Shown in pieces: positions 25,101-35,802 of a stretch of DNA of 64,000 nt. The notes below the pieces were generated by a model that saw only the letters and a program-made list of their open reading frames with translations, made no database searches and was not told the DNA's origin. Each line of letters begins with the position of its first letter. Within the stretch, counting starts at the first letter, position 1. A program made the position numbers and the translations under genes. The DNA comes from Aureobasidium sp. EXF-3400 (Eukaryota; Ascomycota; Dothideomycetes; Dothideales; Saccotheciaceae): contig SWBL01000173.1 of the NCBI GenBank assembly GCA_024195585.1, positions 1 through 64,000 on the forward strand. The letters are read 5' to 3'.

Positions 25101-25510
25101 GGTCCTAGTGGTGTTTTTCTGAGAGTTGAAGAAGCCCGAAACAGTACAGAAGGTTTGCCTCGGATTATCCAAGGGCCAGCCGTTGATTGGTAGGTTACCG
25201 CCATTGGGATCGGTCAAATTGACATCTGCCTCGAAAAAGGGACCGGCAGCAGCGAGTGCACAACCCATGTATCTGTGTACTGGTCAGACCAATTCGTTTT
25301 GACCCGAATTATATGGAATCTCCTAACTCACCCGTTGCCCATCGGGGCACGCGACTGGTATTGACCCTGGATCAGGCTATCTGTGCTCAATTCCCAGCGT
25401 GCATTATCCCAATTGGTAAAGGTCGAAGGAATGGAGAAGTCGGCATATTGGGCTGAACAGTAAGGCAAGAGTGCCAGCAGTCCAGGCAGCAAAGCTCGTA
25501 TACCAGCCAT
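22127..25510 (-). CDS. ATH1: Acid trehalase (glycoside hydrolase 65) with predicted GPI tail
   Basis: Exons 25332-25510, 23804-25272, 23464-23753 and 22127-23413 encode 1074 aa. A signal peptide (LLPGLLALLPYCSAQ) starts the protein. The GH65 N-terminal beta-sandwich includes RAPMGNGYMGCA, formed across intron 1, and the catalytic (alpha/alpha)6 region includes GLIFWDADIFMSPG. About 25 N-X-S/T sequons support secretion. Around residues 830-960 there is an F5/8-type-C-like segment (VDGAASTRWQPRNRQPASLT). The end is a Ser/Thr-rich linker followed by a 19-residue hydrophobic tail (GLLWLFTGIVMVVSLL) after small residues, the layout of a GPI signal. It hydrolyses external trehalose to two glucoses, probably at the cell wall or surface. 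Confidence 0.93.
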
Positions 25511-25920
25511 CTTGGAAGGAAGGATATGGGAGCGGCTCTCAAGGATTTCAGAACATAGAGTTCTTATATAATAAAACGCATGCCAGGTGAACGAGCATTC
25601 AATATTGTCCTAACGATTGCGGGGGATCATGATGGGCGTCATGGGACCGCTTGGCCCTCGGGACAAAGCTGGAGATGTGGAGAAAAGGCTTCCGTTTCCA
25701 TGCCGAGTTGTCTTTGCTCTCTGCAATTCACGCAATCTATCCTTGCTAATGGCTTCGGACTCACCGATGCCGGTCACTACATCATACGAGATCAATGTCA
25801 CTGTGTAGTTATGTCCGATCCTGTGGAACCTTGTCCAACTTGGCATGTGTAGTTCGCAAGCCACGTCCCAAGAAGGCCGTGACTTGAGCTTCAGAAACGG
25901 GATGAGCTCGTGTCAACCCC
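25511..25920. other. Intergenic, trehalase promoter and PhyH 3' flank
   Basis: A minus-strand frame at 25610-25864 has no domain I recognise and is not called. Nothing else is seen. Confidence 0.5.
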
Positions 25921-26805
25921 TCACTCGTCGAACGGCTGGGAAAAGCTCAGAACCTGGGCTGAACCCATCGCAACCAGCCTGCTCCGCATGCCATCTGCCA
26001 AAGCAGAGGAGTGTCGATCGTTGGTGGGATCTTGCATCTTGCTGAAGTCACAACGTCCAACCCAGGCACCGAGTCCGTGTTGTAGCACGTTTCTAGCTCT
26101 AGCGGGGTCAGCACCAACTACTCCCATGGATCCATGCAGAGTCATCCTCTCGGCTTGGCTGCGGTACACGCCTCGATGCAGGATGTTGTTGTTGTAGAAG
26201 ATGATATCGCCAGGGTTCATCGTGACAACCATCTGTCCCGGCATGTTGTCCTCGAAGGGGTCCGCATGCCGTTCTTCTTCTGTCCTTGAACGTACGTGAG
26301 AGCCAGGCACGACGACTAGAGACTGGTCAGGATACAAGGCCAAGTTCCATTGAGCATGAAGCATGGGCTCTTGCAGCCGTTCCAACTCCTCTTGAGCCGA
26401 AACGTCAGGGCCAATATCATCCCGATGCCAGCGAAGAGCGAAGTCGGCGTCTGGACGGATCAGAAGGTTGTATAACTCGAGCACCAGGTCGTCAGGGCTG
26501 CATTGCAAGATATCGGTCACTGCTGTGGTGATATAGGGCGCGAAATACGAAGCAGCAAAGGTGTCGTGATAAGGGAGATCCGGATGCATGAGGTGTTGCA
26601 CACCCCATATGCCCTTGGATATGTCTGCGTTCCAGGGAGGGAATTGCTTTGGAAGAGTCCTGACGTGAGGCCAGTCTCCCGCGCGTGCCAACTGCGCAAC
26701 GCATTGACAAGCAGCTTTCAAAGCTTCAAGTTGATCTGCCGGGATGGCCGAGGGAATGCGAACAAAGCCATCTCGAGCTAGCGAGTCACGCAATGTCGAT
26801 GGCAT
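25921..26805 (-). CDS. Phytanoyl-CoA dioxygenase family (PhyH) oxygenase
   Basis: A single exon of 294 aa. The Fe(II)-binding triad of 2-oxoglutarate oxygenases is visible: H127 and D129 in RWHRDD, and the distal H210 in NNILHRG, with R215 or R220 as candidate 2-oxoglutarate ligand. The start FVRIPSAIPADQLEALKAAC matches the usual PhyH beginning. Such enzymes hydroxylate varied small molecules; neighbours (acid trehalase, VPS45) do not suggest a substrate, and no biosynthetic cluster surrounds it. No peroxisomal targeting signal is seen (C-terminus QPFDE). Function beyond the family is unknown. Confidence 0.9.
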   Translation of the reverse strand: MPSTLRDSLARDGFVRIPSAIPADQLEALKAACQCVAQLARAGDWPHVRTLPKQFPPWNADISKGIWGVQHLMHPDLPYHDTFAASYFAPYITTAVTDILQCSPDDLVLELYNLLIRPDADFALRWHRDDIGPDVSAQEELERLQEPMLHAQWNLALYPDQSLVVVPGSHVRSRTEEERHADPFEDNMPGQMVVTMNPGDIIFYNNNILHRGVYRSQAERMTLHGSMGVVGADPARARNVLQHGLGAWVGRCDFSKMQDPTNDRHSSALADGMRSRLVAMGSAQVLSFSQPFDE

Positions 26806-27349
26806 TACAGCACGAGAGCAAATGTAGAAGATAGAAGCGAGAACGACAACGAAGATGTTGATGTTAATGTTAATACCGAGAGACGTGCGAGATATTAAGT
26901 TAAGTTGAACACAAGGTCACATGAATCTCTGCCTATCTAGATATGATGATCCTCAAGTTGGCCGACGTCCTTTGCCGAAGCTGGTGTTGTGGATTTCGAA
27001 TAAATGCATTGTTGATTTGACATTCGAACATAACTCGATATTTGAACCATAGACAACCGAGCACTAAATGAAGCTATGTTTCTTCTTTAGTTGCCGTAAA
27101 AAGGGTGAATTAGGCATAGTAGAGATAGATGATGGTCATAACCATCGAGGGGTCAGGGTGATCCCACAATCAATGCGGCCACTCCACATCTATGCTCGAT
27201 TCGACCGTCATACCGATACTCCTTTGGTCAACAAACACCCGACTTTCTCAGAACGACCGACCACACTCTGAGCTCCACGAACCGGCATTGTCAGCACACA
27301 CCTGTAACACTCGGATCTTAGCAGAGGGATCTTTGACCTCGCAGCAGCC
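26806..27349. other. Divergent intergenic region, PhyH and VPS45
   Basis: It contains a short imperfect GATGTT/AATGTT repeat at 26854-26874. The VPS45 leader lies at the right end. No gene supported. Confidence 0.5.
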
Positions 27350-29283
27350 ATGGACGCGTTCCAAGCCGTGTCGGGCTACGTTAGCAAGATGGTGTCGACC
27401 GGAGATGGCGCTACTGCCTCTAATGCTGCCAAAATGAAGATACTGCTCTTGGACAATGATACTGTGAGTCGCGCAACTATATCTAGCTGTCAGTGGCTAA
27501 TGCTTGGTTTAGGTCTCAGTGGTATCATCGGCAACAACCCAATCCGCTCTCCTAAACCACCAGGTCTACCTGACCGATCGCTTGGACAATCACAACAGGG
27601 AGAAGATGCGCCACCTACGATGTCTCTGTTTCGTTCGCCCCTCTCCCGACAGTATCCAGTTCCTGATAGACGAGTTCCGCGACCCTAAATACGGCGAATA
27701 CCACATCTGTATGTTCTGCCCTGCAACCACCATGGAACGATCTTCTGACTGATACAAGGTCAGTTTTTAGCAACGTAGTCAAGAAATCCTCCCTTGAACG
27801 CCTTGCCGAAGCCGATGACCACGAGGTCGTCAAAGCCGTCCATGAATGTTTCGCCGATTACCTGGTCGTGAATCCCGACCTTACCTCACTCGCCCTCGAA
27901 CACCGCCTCTGGAGCTCCAATCCCGACATGTGGAACCAGGACTCCCTCTCAAGAGCCACAGAAGGCGTCATTGCCCTGCTCTTGTCTCTCAAGAAACGTC
28001 CTATGATTCGCTTTCAGAAAAACAGTCTTCTCGCGAAAAAGCTAGCCACAGAGGTTCGATACCAGATGACACAGGAGGAACAACTTTTCGACTTCAGAAA
28101 GACAGACACCGCCCCAATACTGCTCATCGTTGATCGAAGGGACGATCCCGTGACTCCATTGCTAACCCAATGGACTTATCAAGCCATGGTACATGAACTC
28201 TTGGGCATAAAGAATGGCAGAGTCAACCTCAGTCATGTACCCGACGTCCGGCCAGAGTTCAAGGTGCGTCATATGTTCCCTCAACGCCGTTCTATTGACT
28301 TTACTGACCTCGTCTAGGAAATCTTCATCAGCCAAGATCAAGATCCCTTCTTCAAAAAGAACATGTATCTCAATTTCGGCGACCTTGGTCAGAACGCCAA
28401 AGATTATGTCGAGCAATTCGCCTCCAAGCAACAGTCAAGCCACAAACTCGAATCTATCGAGGACATGAAGCGCTTTGTGGAAGACTATCCAGAGTTCCGC
28501 CGTCTATCAGGAAATGTCACCAAGCACGTCACATTAGTCACCGAACTCAGTCGCAGAGTGGGAGAGGAGAATTTGCTGGACATCAGCGAGCTCGAACAAA
28601 GTCTTGCTTGCAACGAGAATCACTCAAACGATCTGAAGACCCTACAGCGCCTTATACAAGATCCCAAAACACCTCCAGACAACAAGCTCCGATTGGTGGC
28701 CATCTACGCTCTTCGATACGCCTCACATCTCTCGAACTCGACACCAGCTCTTATGGACCTCCTGGCAGTAGCCGGTGGACTTTCTCGCCATCGTATCAAC
28801 TTGATACCCAAACTTCTCACCTATGCGCATTCTTTGCAGTCATTACCACAGACTGGCGCCATTCCCGATCTGTTCCAACCATCTTCCATATTCCAAGGCG
28901 CCCGAGAGCGCTTCAACAGGGGTCTTGGTGGTGTGGAGAACGTGTATACACAGCATTCGCCTCGCTTAGAGACAACGATACAGGATTTGATCAAAGGCCG
29001 TCTCCGAGATAACCAGTATCCTTTCGTCGAAGGTGGAGGTACCACACGAGACAAGCCTCAGGACATAATTGTGTTTATGATTGGTGGTGCAACATATGAG
29101 GAGGCGAAGATGGTCGCACAGGTGAATGCGAGTAGCCCGGGTGTGAGAGTTGTGCTGGGAGGAACCTCGATTCACAATAGTGCGAGCTTCCTGGATGAGG
29201 TTGAAGAGGCAGTCGATAGTTGGCCTGAAGCACCACCAACCAGTGCAGCAGGCAGACTGAGAAAGGAAGTTGGTAGGGGTTAA
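27350..29283 (+). CDS. VPS45: Sec1/Munc18 family protein Vps45
   Basis: Exons 27350-27463, 27513-27708, 27764-28263 and 28318-29283 encode 591 aa. The start MDAFQAVSGYVSKMV, then KILLLDNDTVSVVS and YHIFFSNVVKKSSLERLAEAD, are typical of Vps45. The Sec1 body is complete (LLIVDRRDDPVTPLL; LLTQWTYQAMVHELLG) and the C-terminal domain includes DIIVFMIGGATYEEAK. The exon 2/3 junction was set at the cag before TTTTTAGC because other acceptors meet stops. Vps45 binds the syntaxin Tlg2 and promotes SNARE assembly between Golgi, endosomes and vacuole. Confidence 0.96.
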
Positions 29284-29595
29284 TGTGCTAAACTTAATCA
29301 AGACGATGCACTACAATTAGTGTCAATGTCTACAAATCAAAGGATACTAAAACCTCAATTCTAGTGGATTGCTATGTGCTTATTGTATGAGGAGATCAGT
29401 GCAATGCACATTGTGTTTGTAACGAGGATGTATGACTACTTAGCGTGCAATATGTTGGGACTTGATTCGAAGTGCAGCGGTTGACATATGGGTATAACTA
29501 AAGATGCCGACTAAATATGCAGAGACCGGACCAAACTTGGCCATCCCATAGCAAAGTCATCCTGCGAAGTTGTTCTGCAGGATAGTCTGTTCAGC
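29284..29595. other. Convergent 3' flanks, VPS45 and RNase III
   Basis: A/T-rich spacer with no gene signal. Confidence 0.5.
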
Positions 29596-30810
29596 CTACT
29601 GCTGAACCGTATCCACATTGGGTTCTTTGGCGGCAGCTTCCAACTTCCTCTGCTCGCGCAAGGCGCCGAGTTTACGGGCGGCCTCATCGATAATGTCCTT
29701 ACTCTTCACCATAGCATCCATAGCAGCACGATTTCCAGCCTCGACCTTGTTTTGACCCTCACCAGAGCCAAGAAGTAGTTTCTCATGACCCCAACCTGTT
29801 AGAAACAAGCTGATGAAGTACCTCTGCATGTGCTTGGTCTGTTCCATTGGCCTGTTCTCGACATATTCGAGCTTGACATCCTTGCCAACAATCTTTTGCT
29901 GGAGCTCCTGCTTTGCATTCTGGTTGTACTCGTTGAACGTTGCTCCACCATCTGAACTTATCGGGCCAAATTCTTTGAGTAAGATGGGTGCCCAAAGCTC
30001 TGTAAGCCAGATCTCTGCACGCTTGAATCCGTCCACGGGATCGGATAGGATGATAGCAGCTACATATGCTTCAAAGACATCGGCTAGAATTTTTCCAGAA
30101 GCTTTTGCGAGTTCGCGCTCGCCATCTCCGGCTTTCAGACGGGTCTGGAAGTTGTAGGCCATGCTGAATTGGGTTAATGTGTCGTTCTTGACTAGACGCT
30201 CGCGTATCTGTGCTTGACGGCCAGCGGCAAGATGGGGGTAACGCGAGAAGATGAGGCGAGTGGCAATTACTTCCAGATAAGCATCTCCCAGGAACTCGAG
30301 TCGTTCGTAGGTCATGTCGCCGATTGCAGAAGTACGGTCGTGCTGGCTGCTAGACTTGTGGACGAAAGGTGCCCGCGAGTAAGGGCCATCGGGGACTTGA
30401 GGCAGCGTAGGCAAAGAGAATTGTTGGCATGCTGATGAAAAAGATGGTGTTGGATTGGAAGAGCTGACTTCGGCGCCTGTGATGGTGGAAGGCTGGAACA
30501 AGTCCAGTGAGGTGGTAGCTGTGTCGACTGAAGAGAAAGATTTGGACAATTTGACGGCACTCTCGTATGCCTCATGACCAAGAAGTTGCCTCGTGTTATC
30601 CCGGCGATTAACCAGTGCCTTAAGTAGTGCTTCCAGATGTTTGGTGGAATCAGGCAGTGGAGCAGTTTGGTGATTTAGTTGTGATGAGCCTTTAGACTGT
30701 CGCGGCTGAGGATAAGTGTTCCGAGGACGATGATCCGCGTGAGCATCTTGTCCATAGCCCCTTTGGCGCTTTGAAGAGGAATGTTCGTCGTTTGGAAAGG
30801 AACGTTTCAT
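29596..30810 (-). CDS. RNT1: Ribonuclease III, Rnt1/Pac1 type
   Basis: A single exon of 404 aa. A basic low-complexity N-terminus (about 1-55) precedes a helical region, then the RNase III domain with the signature ERLEFLGDAYLE at about 169-180 and a second acidic catalytic site in GKILADVFEAYVAA. A double-stranded RNA binding domain follows at about 295-375 (NAKQELQQKIVG to NRAAMDAM). One RNase III domain plus one dsRBD, with no helicase or PAZ, excludes Dicer. These enzymes process pre-rRNA, snRNA and snoRNA precursors in the nucleus. The start is 226 bases from the divergent hydrolase gene. Confidence 0.92.
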   Translation of the reverse strand: MKRSFPNDEHSSSKRQRGYGQDAHADHRPRNTYPQPRQSKGSSQLNHQTAPLPDSTKHLEALLKALVNRRDNTRQLLGHEAYESAVKLSKSFSSVDTATTSLDLFQPSTITGAEVSSSNPTPSFSSACQQFSLPTLPQVPDGPYSRAPFVHKSSSQHDRTSAIGDMTYERLEFLGDAYLEVIATRLIFSRYPHLAAGRQAQIRERLVKNDTLTQFSMAYNFQTRLKAGDGERELAKASGKILADVFEAYVAAIILSDPVDGFKRAEIWLTELWAPILLKEFGPISSDGGATFNEYNQNAKQELQQKIVGKDVKLEYVENRPMEQTKHMQRYFISLFLTGWGHEKLLLGSGEGQNKVEAGNRAAMDAMVKSKDIIDEAARKLGALREQRKLEAAAKEPNVDTVQQ

Positions 30811-31036
30811 GTTGTGGATGGTTTCCGTTGGAAATGTATGTCGACAAAAGTTGCATCAACATGTGAAAAGAAACATGATCATGATCATGCACGATGATGA
30901 TCGGATGGCACTAACGACGGCCCGGCCCGCGACTGTCTCCGCCGCCCATGGCCCCGGCTAAGCCCTAGCATCCGAAACAATTTCCGTTCAACATTTGTTC
31001 AAGGTCAGCTACCATGTGACATTCAAGCATCCAAGA
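30811..31036. promoter_or_regulatory. Short shared upstream region, RNase III and hydrolase
   Basis: Only 226 bases separate the two divergent start codons. The centre (30913-30965) is GC rich (CGGCCCGGCCCGCG) and is flanked by AGCCCTAGC. Bidirectional promoter use is inferred from spacing. Confidence 0.5.
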
Positions 31037-32155
31037 ATGCTGGCAACAAGAACATTCGCCCAGTCGCGGCAAGCCTTTCGACCGCTCAGCATACGCGCCT
31101 TCTCATCAAGCCCAATCAATGCCAAACTGAAGCTTGCCTACGACTTCTACGAAGCGGAGAAGCCTGACACCAAGAAAGACCCCATTGTCTTCATCCATGG
31201 CCTCTTTGGCTCCAAGAAGAACAATCGGAGCATGAGCAAGTGAGTACACCTGATACACTCTATCCTATGCGAAACTGACACCAGGCCAGAGTCTTTGCTC
31301 GTGATCTGAACCGTCCCGTCTACGCTATTGTACCTCATCCTCTCGGAAACTTTTGCGACAACCACCTCTGACACCAACTGCCCAGGACTTGCGCAACCAC
31401 GGCGAATCGCCTCACGACCCGAGACACGATTACACTGCCCTCGCCGAGGATGTCGAGGGCTTTCTGCAAGAGCACAAGATCGAGCGTCCTGCTCTGATCG
31501 GCCATTCGATGTACGTTCTACACGACTATACCACGCCTTGATGCTGCGCAATCATGTTGACGGTGGACAAAGGGGCGCCAAAACAGTCATGGCAGTCGCT
31601 TTGCGCGGCAAAGTGCCCATCTCCAGTCTGATTCCCGTCGACAATGCACCCGTCGATGCAGCTCTGAAGAGCGACTTTGGAAAGTACATCCAGGGCATGC
31701 GCAAGATTGTCGACGCAAACGTACAAAAGCAGTCCGAGGCCGATGCTATTCTGGCTGAGTTCGAGTCCAACGTCGGCGTACGTCAGTTCCTTCTCACCAA
31801 CCTCGCCCGCGGCAAGGACGGCATCCAGAGATTCCGTATCCCTGTCAAGTATCTAGCGAACGCTCTCGACAACATGGCCGACTTTCCTTTCACCGATCCA
31901 GACCAGGCGCGATGGGAGGGTCCAACCCTATTCGTAAGAGGCACAAAGAGCCATTATGTGGCAGACGAAACGCTGCCCATCATTGGAAGATTCTTCCCGA
32001 GATTCGAGGTTGCAGACGTCGATAGCGGGCATTGGGTCATCAGCGAAAAGCCTCAAGAATTCAGAAACGGTAAGTTGAAATACTGTATACGCGTACGTCA
32101 TGATACTAATGCAATGTCAATAGCCGTAGTAGAGTTTTTGCAGGACAAAGAGTAA
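31037..32155 (+). CDS. ABHD11: Mitochondrial alpha/beta hydrolase, ABHD11/YGR031W family
   Basis: Five exons (31037-31239, 31290-31329, 31386-31510, 31573-32069, 32124-32155) encode 298 aa. The N-terminus (MLATRTFAQSRQAFRP, then RAFSSSP) is Arg/Ser rich without acidic residues, a mitochondrial targeting peptide. The fold shows PIVFIHGLFGS (oxyanion loop), VYAIDLRNHGES, the nucleophile elbow GHSMG (S122, formed across intron 3) and the catalytic histidine in DVDSGHWVISEKP. ABHD11 protects lipoylated 2-oxoacid dehydrogenase in animals and the yeast member is a mitochondrial hydrolase; the substrate here is not inferable. An upstream ATG at 31012 is at once followed by TGA, so 31037 was used. 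Confidence 0.92.
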
Positions 32156-32409
32156 ATTATAGCTACGTAGAAACTCGATAATAGATCAATGTTCAAAAGT
32201 CACTAGAGTAAAGGTTTGCGGAAGGTTGTAATATGTGCGTGGTATCATAAAATTGAAATTGGAAAATTCGGAAGGCTTTTGACGATTCTTTTTTTTGCCA
32301 TGAAAAGTAGCTAACACGAAGATGCCTAAAGCATTCCTTTTCCACGTCGAACGCCGGGCAGCAACGTGTCATGCGGACCCCAACCCATCTTAATCCATTC
32401 ATCAAATGC

Positions 32410-33429
32410 TTACACGGTCTCAAGGACGGTCTCCTTGAACTCACGCTCAACCTGTGACGGGTCAGTATGGTGCAGAGGGTGTTTTGAGATTCCGGGGTTG
32501 AACACACCTTCTGGCCGGACTCGTCGGTGTTGGACTCGCCGTGGAGGTTGAGGAGAGCACCAAGATCGAACTTGGGCGACTTGAGAAGCTTGACCTTGCG
32601 GACGTGGACGTTCTGGAGAGGGTAGATGCCCTGGGTGGACTTCTCGATCTCGCGGCCGATGACCTCGGGGATGAGCTTCTGGGTAAGCTGGGCGAGGGTG
32701 CAGCTGCTGGCCTCACGCTGCATGATGTCGGTCATCTTCTTGCGGATTTGTCTGATTTGCGAGCTGCGGGCGTATGTGGTCTTCTTGATCTGGTTGGGGC
32801 GTCTCTTGGTGAAGGCGATGCAGAACAGACGGAGGAGGTAGTCGTCGGTGGTCTTGACGACGACGTTGGCCTCGATCAGGGACTGCCACTTGCGGACGAG
32901 CGAGCGCAGCTTGTCCGAGGTGAAGTCGAGACCGTGGAAGTTGGTCAGGCAGTTCTTGCCCTGAACCTCATCGACTCTCAGGCGGACCTTGCGGAAGGAG
33001 TGGTCCTCATCCTTCTGGAGATCGGCGAGCGAAACCTCGAAGATACGGCCCTTGAGAGCGTCGTTGGCGTTCTTGAGACCGGTGGTGCGGTTGACGAGGG
33101 TCTTGCCAACACTTGTGGGGTGTTAGTAAAGATTTTTTCTTTCCGTCCAGTGGCGGGCGCAGATCGGGATTGGCGATTAAACGTACTCTCTGATGGCGAA
33201 GGTGGAAGGGGCCTTGAGGTTGTACCAGTCCTTCTTGGCGAAGCTAAAGGCGCAGTCGTGTCAGTCAAAGGTTCGATGTTTGGTATGCGCGCGGTTGTAG
33301 TGTGTGTTGATGGGGGGCCATGGGCCATGTATGTCGGATGGTGCAGCGAATCGTCGTGACTCACGGGTCGGTGCGCTTCTTCAAGCCCTTCTTGCCCTTT
33401 GACAATCTCTTGTTCTTGCCGACAGCCAT
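32410..33429 (-). CDS. RPS1: 40S ribosomal protein S1 (S3a/eS1)
   Basis: Four exons (33365-33429, 33187-33243, 32508-33111, 32410-32451) encode 255 aa, the normal family length. The start [19 protein letters not shown] is the eS1 N-terminus, followed by [32 protein letters not shown] across introns 1 and 2, and the signature [17 protein letters not shown]. The final exon of 42 nt gives [13 protein letters not shown]. The protein sits at the small-subunit mRNA exit side. Codon use is strongly C/G-ending, as expected for a highly expressed gene, which also creates a long antisense open frame (32541-33359). Confidence 0.97.
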
Positions 33430-34402
33430 GTTTGCGTCTCTGTATGGCAATTAAAGACTGGTGTGGAAAAGGTCGCGGTCGCAAGGGAAAGGAATATTCA
33501 AAGTGCAGCCAAATTTGGGGGTTGTGCGTCGTCGCTTCGTGGTGGCCTCACGTGACTACCAAGCCCGACTCGGAAGCTCGGTCCTTCGCTTTCGCTGCCC
33601 TTCTCCGACCATCCTTCACTTTGTATATCATTCCATCACTATCCTGTCTTCTGCATTTACTCAGTCTGTTGAAGGTTTGTATCCATGCAATCTGCTTCGC
33701 TGGTTGAGTCGCTGGCGTTTTGCGAAATTCACAAAGGTGATGGAAAACGATATATACCAATCGCCCTGCCTAGACTCCGCAGCACCACTGGACCCTGGTT
33801 AGCATCGATAATGTTTAGCTGCATCAGTTGCTCCTCGAGATCTTGCTCACACAGGAAGTTGGAACCGCCAACAAACTCTGTTACCGGGACTCAGATCATA
33901 TCGCATGCGCCCACTACCTTCTAGGAAACTCAGCTGTTAGTGGTCATGCTTGTCCGCTGAGTATACCTATGTGTTGTACAGAAACAACAAACCAACCTTT
34001 AACCGTATCGTTTCCTAGAGCTTATCAAGAATCGAGCCAGTCACACTGTCCAGTTTCAAGTCGACTCATTCATTTCACATATTGAACACCGTCGAGTTGG
34101 ACTGTAGTTTCGACGTGAGCCTCGTTGTAATACCCTCGAGCCTCCTGACATCCATGACCCTGTCCCTAAACAGCAGCTGCGCCTATGAAAAACTCCAGTA
34201 AAGATCAATGCCAAAGAAGCGACACGCCTGCATCCCAATGATGTGTATGTTACCCAGCCTCATTCCAAGCCCAATGTCCGATCCTCTTCTCTCCCATCCT
34301 CGCCGAGCGCGAAAAAGCGCTTGCTCCAGCCGTAGCCCACAGAATATGGTATCGCCGACTTCCAGAAGTGTCCCTGGTAATGGTTTGCCAGCGGCGACTC
34401 TC
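33430..34402. other. Intergenic, RPS1 promoter and RHB1 3' flank
   Basis: Several short frames (for example 33461-33802) lack domains and codon bias and are not called. No RNA gene seen. Confidence 0.5.
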
Positions 34403-35134
34403 CTACATGACAATGCAGTTCTTGCCCTCCTTGGGCTGACCAGCTTCCTGGCCCTTCTCAATCTCGGCGACCATGCCCTCAAAGGCCTTGCCAACGTTCT
34501 CGTTGAATCTAGCGCTTGCTTCTGTCCAGCCACAGTTGAGCTCCTCGGCCAGCTTGCGACCATCTTCAGCCTTGACTTGACGTTGTTCAGGTCGAAGATC
34601 GGACTTGTTGCCAACAATGATGAGCGGGATTGATTCGGCGCCCTGAATATCATGTTAGAGAAGCTTCATTTGACTGGAGGTTCGGAGAAGCATACCATAT
34701 GATTCAGAATCTTGTCGCGGATGATTCTCACCATCTCGAAGCTCTGCTTGCTACCAACGCTGTAGACAATCATGTATCCGTGGATGCCAATGAAGTGCTT
34801 GCTATTCAAAATAGTGTATTCGTCCTTTGGTACTCGACTGTCAGCATGCCTCTTGTGATATCCCTCTGTGCTTGTCGAAGCGTACCTGTCCGGCAGTGTC
34901 GATGATCTCTACAGCAAAGTCTTGGTTCTTGTGCTTGATGACTTTGGAGAAGGTGTTCTCAATGGTGGGGTAGTACGAGTCGACAAAATGGCCGTCAACG
35001 AACTGAACAGTCAGGGAGCTCTTGCCTGAGACGTGTCAGCTTGCTGGCTTCAGTCGTGGTATTGCTGTCGATAGCTTACCCACGGATCTGCTGCCGACAA
35101 TGGCCATCTTTCGCTGCTTCTGTGGTGGAGGCAT
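34403..35134 (-). CDS. RHB1: Rheb-type Ras GTPase
   Basis: Exons 35080-35134, 34886-35025, 34696-34824 and 34403-34642 encode 187 aa. G1 reads GSRSVGKSSLT with Arg at the position equivalent to Ras Gly12, a hallmark of Rheb. G2 is YYPTIENTFSK, G3 DTAGQDEYT (joined at intron 2), G4 NKSD, G5 ASA. The end CIVM is a CAAX box for farnesylation. Rheb activates TORC1 and in fungi also controls basic amino-acid uptake. All four exons join in frame. Confidence 0.97.
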
Positions 35135-35802
35135 TGTATCCGAGCTCTTTCTGTTTGAACGCGACAAGTGCGGTCGTGTGTATGAAGTGAGGTGTGAGGT
35201 GGTCGATTCAAGGAGAGGCAAGCTGATTAATTGGTGTCACTGTTGCGATAGAGTGCGGGAATTGTGGTATTGTTGATGGTCGCGTGTCTGGAGGAAACAC
35301 TCTTTGGCGCAGGAGTGTGTTGTAGTGGCAAGGGTCTGGTGGGAGCCAGATATGGCAGAAGGGACCTCGTTCTCGTTATATGTTAGGTTTCGAACTAGTC
35401 GGCGACGATCTGCTCTTTGGGATGAACAAAAGAAGTCTGGGGCTTTGCAGCCGATTGGCGGCGCTATTGGGGAAGCCGTGACACCGAACTAAGTCTAACC
35501 GCCTGTTTGAGTGGTCAGAACAAGACTCCATTACTCGATCGAAACTGCGATCTCGCTCAACATATTTCTTTGTACCTATACTCCGCGAGTCGAGTCTGTT
35601 GAAATTGCTGCACTTGTGACCTCCCTCGTATGCTCATACTTGGTACAATCTCTGACTCTAGAACAACTTCACCGCTGGTTGTTAGGCGTTCCGGACCTGA
35701 CTGCACATCTTGTTCAACGTGCTTATACGACGTTTTGATTATCTAATAAAATACATTCTACTGGGTATCATTCTGGCCTTGCCATGTCTCGTCTTCTGTT
35801 GA
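35135..35802. other. Intergenic, RHB1 promoter and WAPL 3' flank
   Basis: No gene supported; both flanking genes are on the minus strand. Confidence 0.5.

Noticed and set aside
31328..31572. Continuous reading into intron 3 of the hydrolase gene as one long exon
   Set aside because: It breaks the conserved RNHG and GHSMG motifs, which splice cleanly in the five-exon model.
32541..33359. 272-codon plus-strand open frame opposite RPS1
   Set aside because: Antisense shadow of ribosomal protein S1 exons; its low-complexity Leu/Val/Asp/Gly composition is typical for such shadows.
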